A stretch of DNA of 64,000 bases from Apus apus (taxonomy: Eukaryota; Chordata; Aves; Apodiformes; Apodidae). Made by a program: the position numbers and the translations under genes. Of the stretch, positions 39,701 through 58,374 are shown one piece after another (the first letter of the stretch is position 1; each line of letters begins with the position of its first letter). The stretch lies in NCBI RefSeq assembly GCF_020740795.1, contig NC_067283.1, positions 109,665,706 to 109,729,705 on the forward strand. Reading direction: 5' to 3'. The notes beneath the pieces were generated by a model, which was given only the letters and a program-made list of their open reading frames with translations, ran no database searches and was not told where the DNA came from.

Positions 39701-42700
39701 GACTGCATCCTAAAAGTGAGCAGGCAAGACCAGCCATCCCACACTATGTGCCTTCTATGGGAAAATTAATAACAACACTGACAAGCTACATAATAGAACA
39801 GAAGCTAGAAGACCATTTGGGTTTATAGATGAGATCTCATTTATCAGTCCAAACTCCAAAGTACAAAGAAAAATCTCCCTCCCCCTACCTCTCCCCAGAC
39901 CAGCAAGCCAGAGCTGTGCTCCAAAGACCAGGGGACAGGGCTCGCTGGGCTGGGTGAGGCCACCAAAACTCTACACTTCCTGAGGAGCACATACCCAGCC
40001 CCTTCACACCAGTAATGGGCTCTCCAGATAGAAGAGCTCATGGACATACAGTCTCAATGGTGCTGAGGAGCAGAGTCTGATCAAACCACTTTTCCTCTGA
40101 CCTGCAGCGGAAAAAGCTGTATTTTTTCAAAGCAACACACGACACAGACAATGTACAATTGCTGTCAATGCAACAATACCAACAGCTGGTCACTGCACTG
40201 GGCATCTTCTCAAAATCCCCAAATGACAGTAATCTGTAGCCCGCCCCAGTTACAGTTCATAAATCAGATGTGTGAGTTCACTATGAATACAGAGGGCAGA
40301 AGATGGGATCTGGCCTATAATATCTGACATCAGTTTAAAAATTATACACTGTTTGTTATTTTAGGGGACTCAACAACATACTAAGCCCCTAGCCAACAAA
40401 CATGTCAAAAAATTCTAAGATTCGAGGAAAAGAGGACTTCTCCCCAGCTGTCAGAAGACACCTCCATTCCTGTAGCTCATCCTTGCACAAAAAGAGGATG
40501 CTTTGGCAGGTTTGCCCTTGGGTTTCCCCCAGCATGGACATTAGCTGCCTGGTTACCAGCTAGCAGCATTAGCTCAGCTTACAAAGGGATTAACTTCTGT
40601 GCTATGTGTCTGTACCTTTTTTGGAAGAGGGGTAGGGATGTGATTTTAGCAGTTTCAGTCTCAAAAGAAGGATCCCAAACACTATGTCAGTTTTGGGGTC
40701 TTCAATAACAAGATCAATGAGGTAGCAGCCAAAGCCAACACAGGGACCTGATGCAACATATTGATTTTTGGTTGTGGCGATCCCTCCAGACCCTCAAGAA
40801 ATAATAAACCACTCAAACTGAAGTCTGAGAAAAAGCAACTGGTCTACAGGCCCCGAGGATGTCTTGGTTTCATTTCCACTATAAATAAACCCCAGGCAGC
40901 AAGAATGCCTACATACAAATACCAGTTGTGCCTAGAAATAATTCATAATACAGATTTCCACAGTCAAGAAATGACAGATGGAAATAAATGTTTTTATTTC
41001 TCTGAAAAACTGACCACTGGTCAAAAAAAAAATATTCTTTTCTCACCCCATGCCCCCTCAAATCAAACCCTTCTTCCCACAAATTCCCAAAAATGTGAAC
41101 ATTAAAGAAAAACACACTTGACAAATCATTTGGGTGACAGTAAAAACCCTGTAATTAGTATAGGAACCCGTTTTTAAAGGTTGCTGCAAAACATGTTCAT
41201 GAACAAAATGTTTCTATTCAAATTGAAATCAGCATCTGTTTAGCATAAATAAAAACAATTGAATGGGTAGCTGAACTTCCATGTTTCAGAGGGTAGTAGG
41301 ATGTCACCATTGGATTTCCTTATGGATTCCATTGAGCATCAAAAAGAAAAAAAGCCTCAGCTATGCTTGGTTGTGCCAGTCAAGCACTGAAATGGTTGTG
41401 TTGCTTCTAGACATGCGGCAATGGAGAAGAAAAACATTTGCTGGATCAGGCTACCTGGCCAATAAGTACCCAGAGATAGAATAAACAAGCAGCACTTACT
41501 TATACATACCAGTGCTTGTGGAACGAGAGATTAACCTAGTGACCAAGCTGGACTTCACTTTCTCCAGAGAAGGGTAAATTAACTCAGTTGTCAATGGGAC
41601 ACTCACAGTGCTGAGGTTCATCCAAGCATGCCAGAATCCATACTTACATTATGTAAATGTTTGGTCCTCTAAGGAGACAAGAGGGAAAAATTAAATCCTG
41701 GGCTGATGGTTATCACAGAAACCCAGCGTTCACATTGCCAAAAGAAAGGGTGAAGGCTCAGTTCCTCTGCCTGTGTCTCACTGTGGGAAGCAGTGTGAGG
41801 TGGCATCTGCAGTCTCTGCATGCCCACAGCAGTTCTTCTGGCATCTGCTTAACCAAGTTGCTGAAGTACAACATTGGTAGCTACTGTTCACTGCAGCTCT
41901 TCCTCTTGTTATTAAATACAGCACCACTGATAGCATAAAATGGAGTCATACTTTTTAATAAAAAAATAGATAAATTTAAACTATTGTACATGTCAAAATT
42001 ACTAACCTCCAGAAGAGAGCTGACAATAATCTGGTCCTTCTTGTTTCCCCTCTCCCTGGTTATATTGCTCATTTTTTTGTTGATCAGTTTTTCTAAAGAG
42101 TATTTTGAAAACACATGGTTACAAGTCTCAATAGCAAAGAGGACTAATCTCATTTGCTTGCTGAAAAATCTACACCTAGTTTATTCCTGCATATGTTTTC
42201 CATCAGCCATTGCTTTCTTTACTCAGGATCCCTTACTCCCTGACCACACCATAATTGCAGTGACATTTACATTCAGAGCCCCAGAGTGATTTTTTCACTC
42301 CATCAACAATGAACATGGGCTTGGTGAGAGGCCAGTTGGGGATTTGGGAGGAGCACAAAAGTATCCTCAGTGGTGTTGAGTTGGACAGGTAGGTGCTGAG
42401 CAAGCAAAACCACTGGCTGAGCAAAACCTGCCAGCTTTGGGAGCAATGCAGCAAAAAGCATCAGTGGCAAAGCTCCTCACCCTCTACACCCAGGCTATGG
42501 GTGGCATGGGCACTGCCAGCACAGGGGAAACAATTTGGGGGATGTTGGCTTCTAGCCAGGCAAGCTTGGGGTACCTGCTGGCCAAGGAGCAGGGAAAGGA
42601 GCTGCAGCCCCCCCTGACACCAGCCTGCAATGAAGCATATGCCTGCATGTAAACACAGCAGCTGGCAGGGCAGGACTGGATGTGGGAATACCTTTGGTCT

Positions 42701-44079
42701 TAACAGACAGGGTAAACACATCCCCAGGTACATTGCAGAGGCCCTAGAGGTGAGGATCCACCTGGAAACACAGGTAGGGTTCCTGCAGCAAACAGTCTGA
42801 AACACCACCACACCCTGCAGTGGTAACCCCTGTACTCTCAACCCATGACAGGGCTGGCACCTTTTGCAATGTCGCAGATTTCATACCACATCCAACAGCT
42901 TGAAGATCTGTTCAAGTATTTATTTCCCAGGATTTTAGCTTTCTGACTTCTATGTAAACTAACAACCAAATTATGGGCAGTAAGAGAAAGCATTTGTTTA
43001 TTTTGTAAGAGGACTACTTGCTGCTAATTGAAAACAAGCATTTTCAATGAGGCAGCTGTTTCAGTACTGTAAATAGACAAATCAGCAACACATTGAAGAT
43101 GTAATAACCCATTAATGAACCTTAATTTTTTGAGCCCTCCCTACCCCCCCTCCATTTCAATGTTTCAATCATTTCAAAACCATTGATATGTGCTGCCAGA
43201 GTGTTACTTAAGTGTGCCCTATGACATATTTTAATAAAAACCAGAAAAATGGTAGCTTTTTTTTGAGTTATCAGACTATATTAAAAACCTTGTTACATGT
43301 ATTTAACAATTTCCTTTTTTTTTTTTTTCTTTTTTTTTCCCTTTTCTTAAATAAATAGCAAAGTGTCACCAAAAATGAATGGAACGCCGGCACCATTGCG
43401 TCGATAGAAACTTCCATACTAGGATGAATACAGAGTCATATATTCTGGAATATTGCATAAAAAGATACTTTGGAGGAAAGGTGGTGGTTGCTGGTGCATC
43501 TTAGGTGGTGAACACATCAACCCATGAACAGTCCGTGCAGTGGTGTCGTGGTGTGGCACCTGTGCAAAATCTCACCAGCCTGAACCAGGCGACTGCAGAG
43601 GTGACATCAATGAGACTCTGCAAGAGAAGAACTCACAGGACATGGACTTACTGGCTGCCATCAAAAGCAATGCAGCCAACAGTGTAACGTGAGGGGCTGA
43701 CTGTCCCACTCTCCAGGCAGAACACCACTAGCTTTAAAAGAGGGAAATGAACAACATTAAAAATAAACAGGCTGACTAACACTCAGCAGGGCAAGGCCTT
43801 GGAGAGGTGAAGCTGCCGACTCCTTAGTCAAGAGGAATGGATGCCACTATTTGCTGTTCCATTGAAAGTTACAGAACCAGGTGTAACGTTTTCATGGGTT
43901 TCTCAGGGCTGAGCTGGTGTTATTTTTATGTCTGACCAACAGCCTCTCTTCAAGAGGGGACAAAGCTCAAAAAGACAGTGCTGAAGGAAGACCAGCAGCC
44001 CTCAACAGCATCTGTGGCCTTTAACTCACTCCCGCATGCAGTGAGCTAAATCCCACCTCTCTGCTTCTGTTGGCTTAAA
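36756..44079. other. Intergenic spacer, KCTD1 side
   Basis: AT-leaning unique sequence with no supported gene. It contains a T/A low-complexity stretch at 38498-38525 and T-rich tracts at 38692-38730 and 43315-43338. Several blocks (37110-37330, 38120-38300, 42890-43120) have the look of conserved non-coding DNA. The part from about 43100 to 44080 could belong to a longer KCTD1 3'UTR if a more distal polyadenylation site is used. Confidence 0.5.
43315..43338. repeat. T-rich tract
   Basis: Two T runs broken by a single C, followed by a CCC and more T. On the - strand this is an A-rich tract about 770 bases past the inferred KCTD1 cleavage site. Confidence 0.85.
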
Positions 44080-44103
44080 CCAGACCCTTGTTATTTTAAA
44101 CAG

Positions 44104-44109
44104 TTTATT
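44104..44109 (-). terminator. KCTD1: Polyadenylation signal of KCTD1 (AATAAA on - strand)
   Basis: The + strand TTTATT reads AATAAA on the - strand, in the AT-rich context TACAATAAACTGTTTAAAAT. It is the first canonical signal with a suitable setting after the KCTD1 stop, at about 840 bases. Cleavage would fall near 44080-44090. Other TTTATT motifs further on (for example near 42997) could serve a longer isoform. Confidence 0.6.
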
Positions 44110-44213
44110 GTATTTAATACATTATAAAATTTGAAAAAAATTGTAGGAAAGCAGCAGATTCAAACCAGAGCATCTCTACCAAATATTAATTATTTTGGCC
44201 CCCTTTGAAAAAA

Positions 44214-44250
44214 CACAAAACAAAAACAACAACAACAACAAAAAAAAACT
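44214..44250. repeat. (CAA)n-rich simple repeat
   Basis: A run of CAA units followed by an A tract, which reads as GTT-rich sequence in the KCTD1 3'UTR. Confidence 0.85.
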
Positions 44251-44632
44251 CATTCAAAAGAAAAGTTAACCTTTCACATCTGTGAGGGCAGACAAAAAAT
44301 GTGCGACTTCTGTACAAACTACACTTAAGATTTCAGTCGACTAGCTTTCCAATGCAAGGGATGGTCGTCTCCTGAACACCTGCCCATCCACCTCTAAAAA
44401 AGACAGACATAAACCTCCATATGCAAATAAAGTTGAGTCAAGGCGTGTACACGTTAAAAAGTGGAAGGGTGTTTGGCAATGGAAAACGGGTGAAGAGTAT
44501 CTAGAAATTCCCCCAATGGTAATGGCTTGTACACCGTTAGGTGGGCCTGAGTAAGGCCTAGGACACTTAATGGCCATCACAGCACCAACCTCACCTACCA
44601 CTTTTTTGTTGTTGCATTTCCTACCCTTTGAC

Positions 44633-44700
44633 ATATACATACATATATATATGTACATACATACATATACATACATATTTTATATATGTGTGTGTGTTTT
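44633..44700. repeat. TA/CA/CATA microsatellite in KCTD1 3'UTR
   Basis: Imperfect ATACATACATAT-type units followed by TATATGTGTGTGTGT. On the - strand 44657-44650 reads TGTACATA, an exact match to the Pumilio recognition element UGUANAUA. Length polymorphism between individuals is expected. Confidence 0.9.
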
Positions 44701-44847
44701 CTTTTACACCTTGAGGTTATTATTATTACTACTATTCCAAATGTTCCCATATGAATTCAGGTGTGGTCTCTATATTCGATATAAATGTGTCTATTATTCA
44801 ATTTTAGTTCCAGGACTTGTTTGGAGTCCAAACTGCACATGAAACGT

Positions 44848-44925
44848 CCCCCTTTTTTTTTTTTTTCCTCTCTCTTTGCCTCTTTTTTTTCCTTTTTTCT
44901 TTCTTTTTTCTTTTTTTTTTTTTTT
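44848..44925. repeat. Polypyrimidine (T/C) low-complexity tract
   Basis: Almost pure T and C on the + strand, hence A/G-rich in the KCTD1 mRNA, starting about 20 bases after the stop codon. It produces an artificial Lys/Glu-rich frame on the - strand. Confidence 0.9.
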
Positions 44926-44946
44926 GCATAAAGAAACATGTCCATT

Positions 44947-50508
<5,562 letters not shown>

Positions 50509-51710
50509 TCAGACCAATCTCAGCTTAGCAGCTACTCAAACATCATAATGCTGCAAAACTCCCTTGTGCCGACATCACCAAGGCAGCTCCACAGCTCTGC
50601 TTTGTAAGAAAAGAGCTGGTTCCAAACCATGATTTAAGCTGGGTGTTTTCCAGAGCTGCCTCAGAAACTTGCAAGTAGCACCATTGGGGAGGGGGAAGCA
50701 GCAGGGGCAGGAGACTCTCACACCAGCCTTGTTGCCCAAACACATCTTGTGTGATGACACCCCCTTGCTTATTTTGGACATCCCTCTTGATAGTTCCCAT
50801 CAGCAGATCCCATCCCCCCAGATACACCAACCCCCTCGACTTATTTCATTCTGCTTTCTGGGCAACTGCAGAAGTGAACCTGATTTAACTTGGAAATTGC
50901 ACTCAGGAACAGGGTTTTTTTGTTGTTGTTTGCTTGTTGCTTGTTTGTTTTTAAACTCAGAGCATTTTTTGGATGCTATTTACTGCAACCAGCACTTAGA
51001 CAGGCACAACTGAGGGGGCAGCTTGTTGTGGGAATATGCAGCTGGAGATGCAAAGTTTGTAACATTTCAATGCGAGGTAACAATTTCATAGTAAAAATGA
51101 ACAGTTTGTGGCAGGTATCAATTAGCACACTCTAAAACAATCAGGAAAAATGCCTCTGTTTTTAGAGACCACCCACTGAGTCACACAGTCACCTGGAGAG
51201 CCTCTGCTTGCCAACAGTTGTTGCAACCTCAGCTGCTGGGCACACACATTTTCTAGACACGTGCCCCTCAAATCTACTTTCATTAGAGCAGCTGGAATGG
51301 TCAAAAACTCTGAACAAAACCACACCAGAGTAACACAAAGTACATGCACTGGGGCATTTGCAAAATGCTCCTGAATCACTGGCAGCTTCCCAGTGAAATC
51401 ATCAGGAGTGACTGGAAGGTTTAATTTTGTGTGCCTGTTCACACTTCTGTGGAAGTACTTTTTGATCCTTTCCAGTGCTGGCTCCCTCAAGAACTGTAAA
51501 CAAAACCATCTCAAAATAGCCCACTTGCGATACATCACACGAAAACTCCTCCTGAAACACAACTGATGGTTTTGGATGTGACTTCTGACCTTGATGTTAT
51601 ATTCTGCAATATTCTTCAGGTTCTGCATTTTCATTATTTGAATGAAAAGACTCGCTCATGTGTGTGGGTTTTTCCCCAATATAAGCAATCTGTTTCAGGA
51701 ACCAGCACAG

Positions 51711-52003
51711 TAGAATCATAGGATGGTTTGGGTTGGAAGGGACCTTAAAGATCATCTAGTTCCAACTCCCCTGCCATGGGCAGGGACACCTCCCACTAGA
51801 CCAGGCTGTTCAAAGCCCCAACCAACCTGGCCTTGAACACTTCCAGGAAAGGGGCAGCCACAACTTCCCTGAGCAGCCTATTCTGATGTCTCATGATCCT
51901 CACACTACAGAATTTCTTCCTAAAGTCTAAACTAAATATCTGCTCTTCCAGTTTTAATCTATTACCTCTTGTCCTATACCTACATGCTCTTAAAAAAGTA
52001 TCA
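51711..52003 (-). mobile_element. CR1 LINE fragment (about 290 bp, 3' end)
   Basis: The + strand begins TAGAATCATAGGATGG, then TTTGGGTTGGAAGGGACC, TTAAAGATCATCTAGTTCCA, the GGGCAGGGACACCTCCCACT block, CTGGCCTTGAACACTTCCAG and AATTTCTTCCTAAAGTCTAA up to the TACATGCTCTTAAAAAAG block. This is the complement of a CR1 3' end with the last part of the reverse-transcriptase ORF. The - strand frame at 51796-52017 is that ORF's remnant. The element is 5'-truncated and lies in sense orientation in the KCTD1 intron. Confidence 0.95.
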
Positions 52004-55000
52004 CTGGACATCAGCATGGAGCCAGGAGGCTGATAGTCACTTATGTTCCCTGATCAGGGTCAGTTTGTGGCCTAGGTAAGGTACAAGTCTGTCTCCTCAC
52101 AAAAAGGACACACCAAGCACAACAAACAGCCACAGAACACTGTTTTTGTTATAAAGAAAGTTAAGAAACAACCACTCTCAATCACCAGTAGCAAAAAAAC
52201 CACCAAAAACTCTGAGTTGGTCAGCCCTCCTGGCTGCATGACAGGTTCCAGGCTGAGACACACCCCCATCCACCAGCCAGCAGAAGGGGATCTCCAGGAA
52301 AAGTTCGAGGCAAAAGACTGACACAGTTCCCAAAGACTGGCAGACAGCAGGGCTTGTAGTGGGGTCTTGAGGAACTGCAGAAGGCCAGGGCTCCAGATGA
52401 CCACACGCTGGGTTCCACCCACAGCCATACACACATCTTTTGAAAAAAACCCAAATGGAGTTTAGAGTGATGTCCCGCAGCAGGGACCTCAGTAGTACGC
52501 TCAGTAATAATTGTGAACAGAATACAAGTCTCATCTATTCTTTCTCACCAGGTGGGAGAGTTGAAGACCAGAAAAGAAATAAAACCCCATTCATCTCAGC
52601 TGGCCATTGAAAATTCTGGGGGAAATGCCTGAATCAGTTCAAGTTGCATGAAATTCATATAAGAAATGAGACATATTTTGCAGAATGATCCAGTACAATA
52701 TATTTTTTTCTCAAAGCAATCCTTCACAATAATTCAAGCTTTTTTCCTCAGATACTTATCACTGCCTGCCCTGCTGCTCAAAATTTAAGCTGCGACAGGC
52801 CATATAATACAAGTTCCTGTTCACTAGGTGGATGAGCAACATTTATGTCAAATAGAGATGCACTTGGCATTTAGAATTAATTTTCCCCTCTACTCAAGCA
52901 TGTTGTTTTGGAATCTGTAATAGAATTCACACAGAAAACATATATATTTGGCCAAGTCAGTCATTACTGAAATGTATAATAGTAATTGGTTTCTGCAGCA
53001 TTTTCCTAGTTCTAAATTACTACCATAATTACATATTTTTAAACCTCTAGGCTTTTTGTCTTCATTTTATTAATTGTTTAGGAGAAAAACAAGATAATAT
53101 CAGGGGATGGAGCCTTCTGACAAAATCAGAATGCTGACAAGAGAACACAACCATCTGGAGTGTTACGTGGGACCTGAAAGACATTGGGTCTGGGCTGGAA
53201 GACTTCAGAGAAAACACTGCCTTAGTGCACTGCTGAGTTCAGCAGCAGAAAAACCCAAGGAATTGCAACGTCCCGGTCCCCTTTCTCTCCCTTTGCAGGC
53301 TCACTTTGTAATACGCAGCTGCACTTCCACATGTTAAAACAGCTTTGGAAGGGTACATACCCAGTAGAAAGACTTCTGTAAACAAAATTAAAGCCTTCTT
53401 TCCTTTTCAGATTGAAAAATAAGATTCCAGCTTCCTTCATATGGCCTCCAGGGAGACTTGAGATAATACAGGATGCAAATCTGGCAACATGGTTCTTTTC
53501 CTAAGCTGCATTTGCTACACCCATCAGGAGAGGAGACTAGGCTATGCCAGGATCTGGGGAAGGACCAACGCCTTCACTCTCCAGCTTCCCTCTGTACTCT
53601 TGGGTTCCTGGAAGCACAGCAGCAAGCTCTCAGCGGTGTCTCACTTGGCAGGTTTTCTATACAGTAATATTTGAGTAACCACCCTGCCTGTCACCCATAG
53701 CTCTGCTGGTCCTCCTGCTTGGTCTCATACTGCAATTAAAAATGCTTAAGAGACGTCAGTTTTCAGTTTGCTGGCATGAGAAGGGACTGTTAAGGCATGT
53801 TTATTGTAATTTCACTTCCCAAGAAAACCTGAATGATAATTTTGCCTATCTCCTCCTTAACAACATTGGCCAATGATTGGCAAAGATATCTTTTTTTAGA
53901 AAAAAAATAAATAAAATTACAAATGCGTAACAGCGGAATGGATTTCCAAACAGAAAGTGCTTCATAGAAAGCTTGCAAAATAAGCTGGTAATGATATGCA
54001 GAATTAGCCAAACATCAAGGGTAAAGGATAAAAAACTCTAGTCCATTTACAAGACAACGTACTTCTGAAATATTTAATTAAAACTATCAGGCTGGAATTT
54101 TCTGTATATCGTGAAAATTAATGTCCCATGGGTTGAAAGTGCGACCTCCAATGGGTAATAATTAATGTCTATGGCTTTAAGTATCATATTCTGCTGTCAG
54201 GAATCAAATGCTTCAAGGGTTGAAAATATAACCAGTGGAAAACTCAGCTTCCATCAGAGAATCTGGTTTTACTTTAAGAACACAAAACAGGTAAAGCCAC
54301 AAGCCTGGTTTTAGTGAGAAGAAAACAACTGGATATGGAAGAGATCAATGTTTACTTCCATAAAATACTGTAGGGAACATTCTCCCCACAGACTAGCACT
54401 CCCAGACCAGCATTTCTAGACCAAAGAGCTAGCATGGGAAGGTGACATTGCTTACAGGATTTTTCAAGTTCTTCAGAAACTAGTCCTGCTTGTCAAGTAT
54501 AAAAATATACTCAGTCTGCAGCAAAACTGTACACATAGTGTAAGTGTTTATAATTTTCCTCTCTCCGTGTATAAATATTTACATATATGATTATACACAT
54601 AAAGAGAAAGACTTCCCTTTATTACATTCTGCCCCAGTTGAGAATTTGAGAAAGCAGCAATAATTAGGAACAAGATGGCCAATATTAATTAAATAAACCA
54701 AATACTGCACAACTTAACCCTAAGAAAAATGACATGGTTCTTCAGAGTCTTTGAGCAGCATCAATGGACAGAGCTAAAATTCTTCCCTTTTGTAATCAAA
54801 GAGATACAAGGAACTTGGAAAAGCAGCAAGCCTTGATGTCTACAAGCATGCAGAATATTGCATTACTTTCAGTCTAAGGTAGAAATAAAACTAGCTGGTT
54901 TGGTTTGGTGTTTTTTTTTTCCCTGAGAAAATACAGATTCCATATTACTGAATATATTAATTACATTATTTCTCATATTACTGTTATCAGAGGACAAAAC

Positions 55001-58000
55001 CTCAAACCAGGAAGTTTTACGGCAATAAACTGTTTTTTGAGAGTTTTAAGCTGTCATCTTTCCCCGCTCTCTTTGTCTTCTGCAGAACATAAAAAAGGGC
55101 AGAAAACTCCTGGCGTTTAATGGCCCAGCAGAGGGAACTGCACAGCTGGAAGAGCATCAGCGATGCTCTGGCGTCCGCAACCCCGTGCTAAAAGCAAGGC
55201 GAGCAACTGCCTGGAACTCCACCAAGGTCACATATTCAGTGGCTGGCAAAGGGCAAAGCACTCATGAAAATACATCCCTCTCCCTCCAAATAATAAATTA
55301 CATGGCAATAAAAAAAGTATTTTAGTTGAAATCTTACTCACCTGATTGGAGCCACTGTGGCAAAGTGAGAAGGGGTTTGGCCCTTAAAAGGCTAAGTGAA
55401 TGCAAGTTTTACTATCACCTCATTATATTTATGTGACTAATGGGAATGCTTATTTAACACTCTGGGGTGTGCAGAGAGTGAGCTGGAACAGGCTTTTACT
55501 TTTTTTTTTTTTCTCTGTGACTTTTCTGTCCACATTGTCCTTATTAATTTCTTTTCATTTTCTTTTACTAAGTGCTCAAAGGCAATTTGCATAAGAGCCC
55601 ATTATAAATTAGATCTGTTTAATAGTATGCTCATCTCATGGCTATTTAATTTTACTTCCTCATATGTCTAAATTATATAATTTTGCACTGTCCCCTAGAA
55701 GCTAGTACATTTGAAGAGGGATCCATGCCAAGAAAAAATGGCATCTATCTGAGCACAGAATTCTTTTTTCAGAGGACCACTTTAACAGTAACAACCTGCT
55801 GCTTTTCTTTGAATACCTCACGTCACTTGGATCCACAGTGACTGAATACCTAGTGTTCTTTATAACTCTACATAAGTGAAGTTGGCTCCTAGACATGATA
55901 TAACAGAATACATTTGCAATTTTCAGGAACCTATATTATGAAAACCGCATTTTAACCAAATACTCTGTTGTAATCTCTTGCTCTCAGTGCTATTATAATT
56001 TGTTCTTATCTCTTCCTCCTTACATTTAATTTAAGGTTCCATGTCCATGAGTCTCAGGAATTCTTTGGCACAGACAGTTCCTACATTATCAGAAGAGGCA
56101 TGAATACAATTATTATAAAGCAAAGGCAACAGGGAAAAAAATGTATTAAAACCTAAAATCTCATTAAACCTTCTACAGAAAAGGTATTTATATAGGCACC
56201 AAAATGACAGAGCAAGACAGTACAGGAGGAGGTATTAAAACACCAGTTCTTATGAGAGTTAAAAGAAAATGTTACATGGCATTTTAAAGAACAGATAAAT
56301 CCCAGACACTGAGTAGAGGGATGTCAAGCTTTTGTGAAAACATTTGCTGAAGATTAAAGAACTTAATAATTTACATGGAGATAATTTCAAACATCTAAGA
56401 TTGTTATTTGAGCATGGAAGTGAAAGAAAAGGTAAGGGCAAGCTCAGAGGGCTAATAAAACATTTAGAAGAAATTGAGAGAGACAAGAAGTGGTGAACAG
56501 CGTTAAATGCAGAGTAAAGTATGTGAGGAACAGATAGGAAGGATCTGAAGTTATGAATGAGGTGGTATCACCTCCCTCATAATGCATCAGAGGAAAAAAA
56601 GAAAATCAGCATGGGATTTGCTATAACCTGCCTGACCAGAGGCAGCACCAGAAACAGAGGAAAGCAAATCAGACATATCACAAAATTAACTAATAGCCAT
56701 TGGATCTAATGCACGTGGACAAACAGACACATTAACTGGGAAAAGAATAAATTGCACAACACTGTGTAGTTGTATTGCAGGAATGCTACTTACATGAGAA
56801 CTATCTACAACTTTCTATGTCACAGATGAGCATGGAGATGATGAGATGTGTAACTAAATGACAGCTGAACAAAAGAGGGTATGTGGGTCATAGGAAACTT
56901 TGGGGAGAACTAAAAATTTATGGCTAGGCCTCCAGAAGCCAATAGCAACACCCTAATCTCTGTTTGTCTGAAAAGGATTTCCAAGAAAAATTAAAAGCTG
57001 TATTTTCCTGCTAAACAGATGATCACACCAGAAGTAATAATTGCACTATGAAATACAGCTAGTACAGAAACTCCCCTGATGTACGTCATATACTGGTTGA
57101 CATATATACAGCCTTATGGTGGGTGCTGAGTGCCTAAATGCCCAACGGCATGTGGTCAAAAAACACAGGCTCTGTCACAGCCTTCTCCTGGCATGTTCAA
57201 ACACCCATTCCCAAACTCAAGACTATCACTCACCCAGACCCAAATGGCTCTTGTAGAAACGCTGACAATTTAGAAGAGAAAGAAATAAATAGTTGGGATG
57301 GGATGTCAAGAGCTGGTGACTCATGGCTAGGAAACTATCTATGTGGGCAGATGGAAAGCATCTCCCACATTGCATGACAGCAGCCAGGGTGAGGCCAGGA
57401 GAGCACTATCCCCAGAGTACAGACGATGGGCCAGGGAGTTTCTGTTTACCATATACCTTCTCTCTCTGCTCTGGTATACCAAAGAGATACAGACAGATAA
57501 CAAGAACAGGCTGCACCCAATTCTGTGTCTTTTCACACAAGGCTGGGCAGGTAAGTGTTTTAAAAGCAATTTCAATATTGTGGCAGCCAAACCTCCTGAA
57601 CCTCTAGGTTACATTACAGGTTTCAGATGTGGCTGAGAGGGGTCTGTCCTCTGCTCTGCAGCTGTTCCCTCACCCCAAACCAAGGCCCGCACCTCCACAA
57701 TCCCCCTCATTTTTGGCACAGTGAGGTTCCTCCATCTGTAAGACACTGAGGTTGCTGACACTCCCCAAGACATCCTGCCTATCCCTGACACTCACAGTTT
57801 TGCTTGTCTCCAGATACCAAGCACTGCCTTAAGTCCTTTTGCTACCACAAGACCCATCACTACAAAACTTAAATGTTGCCATCCCTCAGTCAAAACTGCT
57901 ATCTACAGAGTGGTACCACAGCCTCCCTCTTCCTCTAGGACCTTGAGACACCTCTCCGAACAGCCAGCGCTCTGGTGAACCTATCCCACACGCCAAGTTA

Positions 58001-58374
58001 GCAGACCCAGAGCAAAGGCAGAGGCTGCAGATACCTGGTGCAAGCCCTCTCACATCACGAGAGCTGTTTTGCTTCAGCCATTTGTCAGGACATCAGGCAA
58101 AGGGCAGCAACATGCAGCAGCTCACCTGCACACCCTCTGCTCCATAGCCACAGCCTCAGCACCAGTATTCTATGCTTTACAATTCTATCTCTCCTTGCTC
58201 TTCTTTTCAGGCTCACCCACACACTGGATCTACCAAAGAGCAAACTGAAAACCTTTAAGCTCCACATCTCCTACAGCGTTTGGTATCTCGCTAATAAGTC
58301 CTTAAAAAACTTCTTCCTTTTGCAGTGCGTATCAAAAGTGTTTTTCCTAAAAACATTTAAACCAATGAAATGTT

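Larger units (their letters stand above)
44080..44946 (-). other. KCTD1: KCTD1 3' untranslated region
   Basis: It runs on the - strand from the TAA stop at 44947-44949 to about 20 bases past the AATAAA at 44104-44109. It begins with a long purine/pyrimidine tract (44848-44930), then holds a TA/CA microsatellite at 44633-44700 and a short (CAA)n run on the + strand near 44220-44250. Length is about 0.87 kb. A longer isoform reaching toward 43 kb is possible. The frames on both strands here come from the low-complexity tracts and are not coding. Confidence 0.65.

Noticed and set aside
44341..44945. Lys/Glu- and Tyr/Met-rich frames on the - strand after the KCTD1 stop
   Set aside because: They come from the pyrimidine tract and the CATA microsatellite in the 3'UTR.
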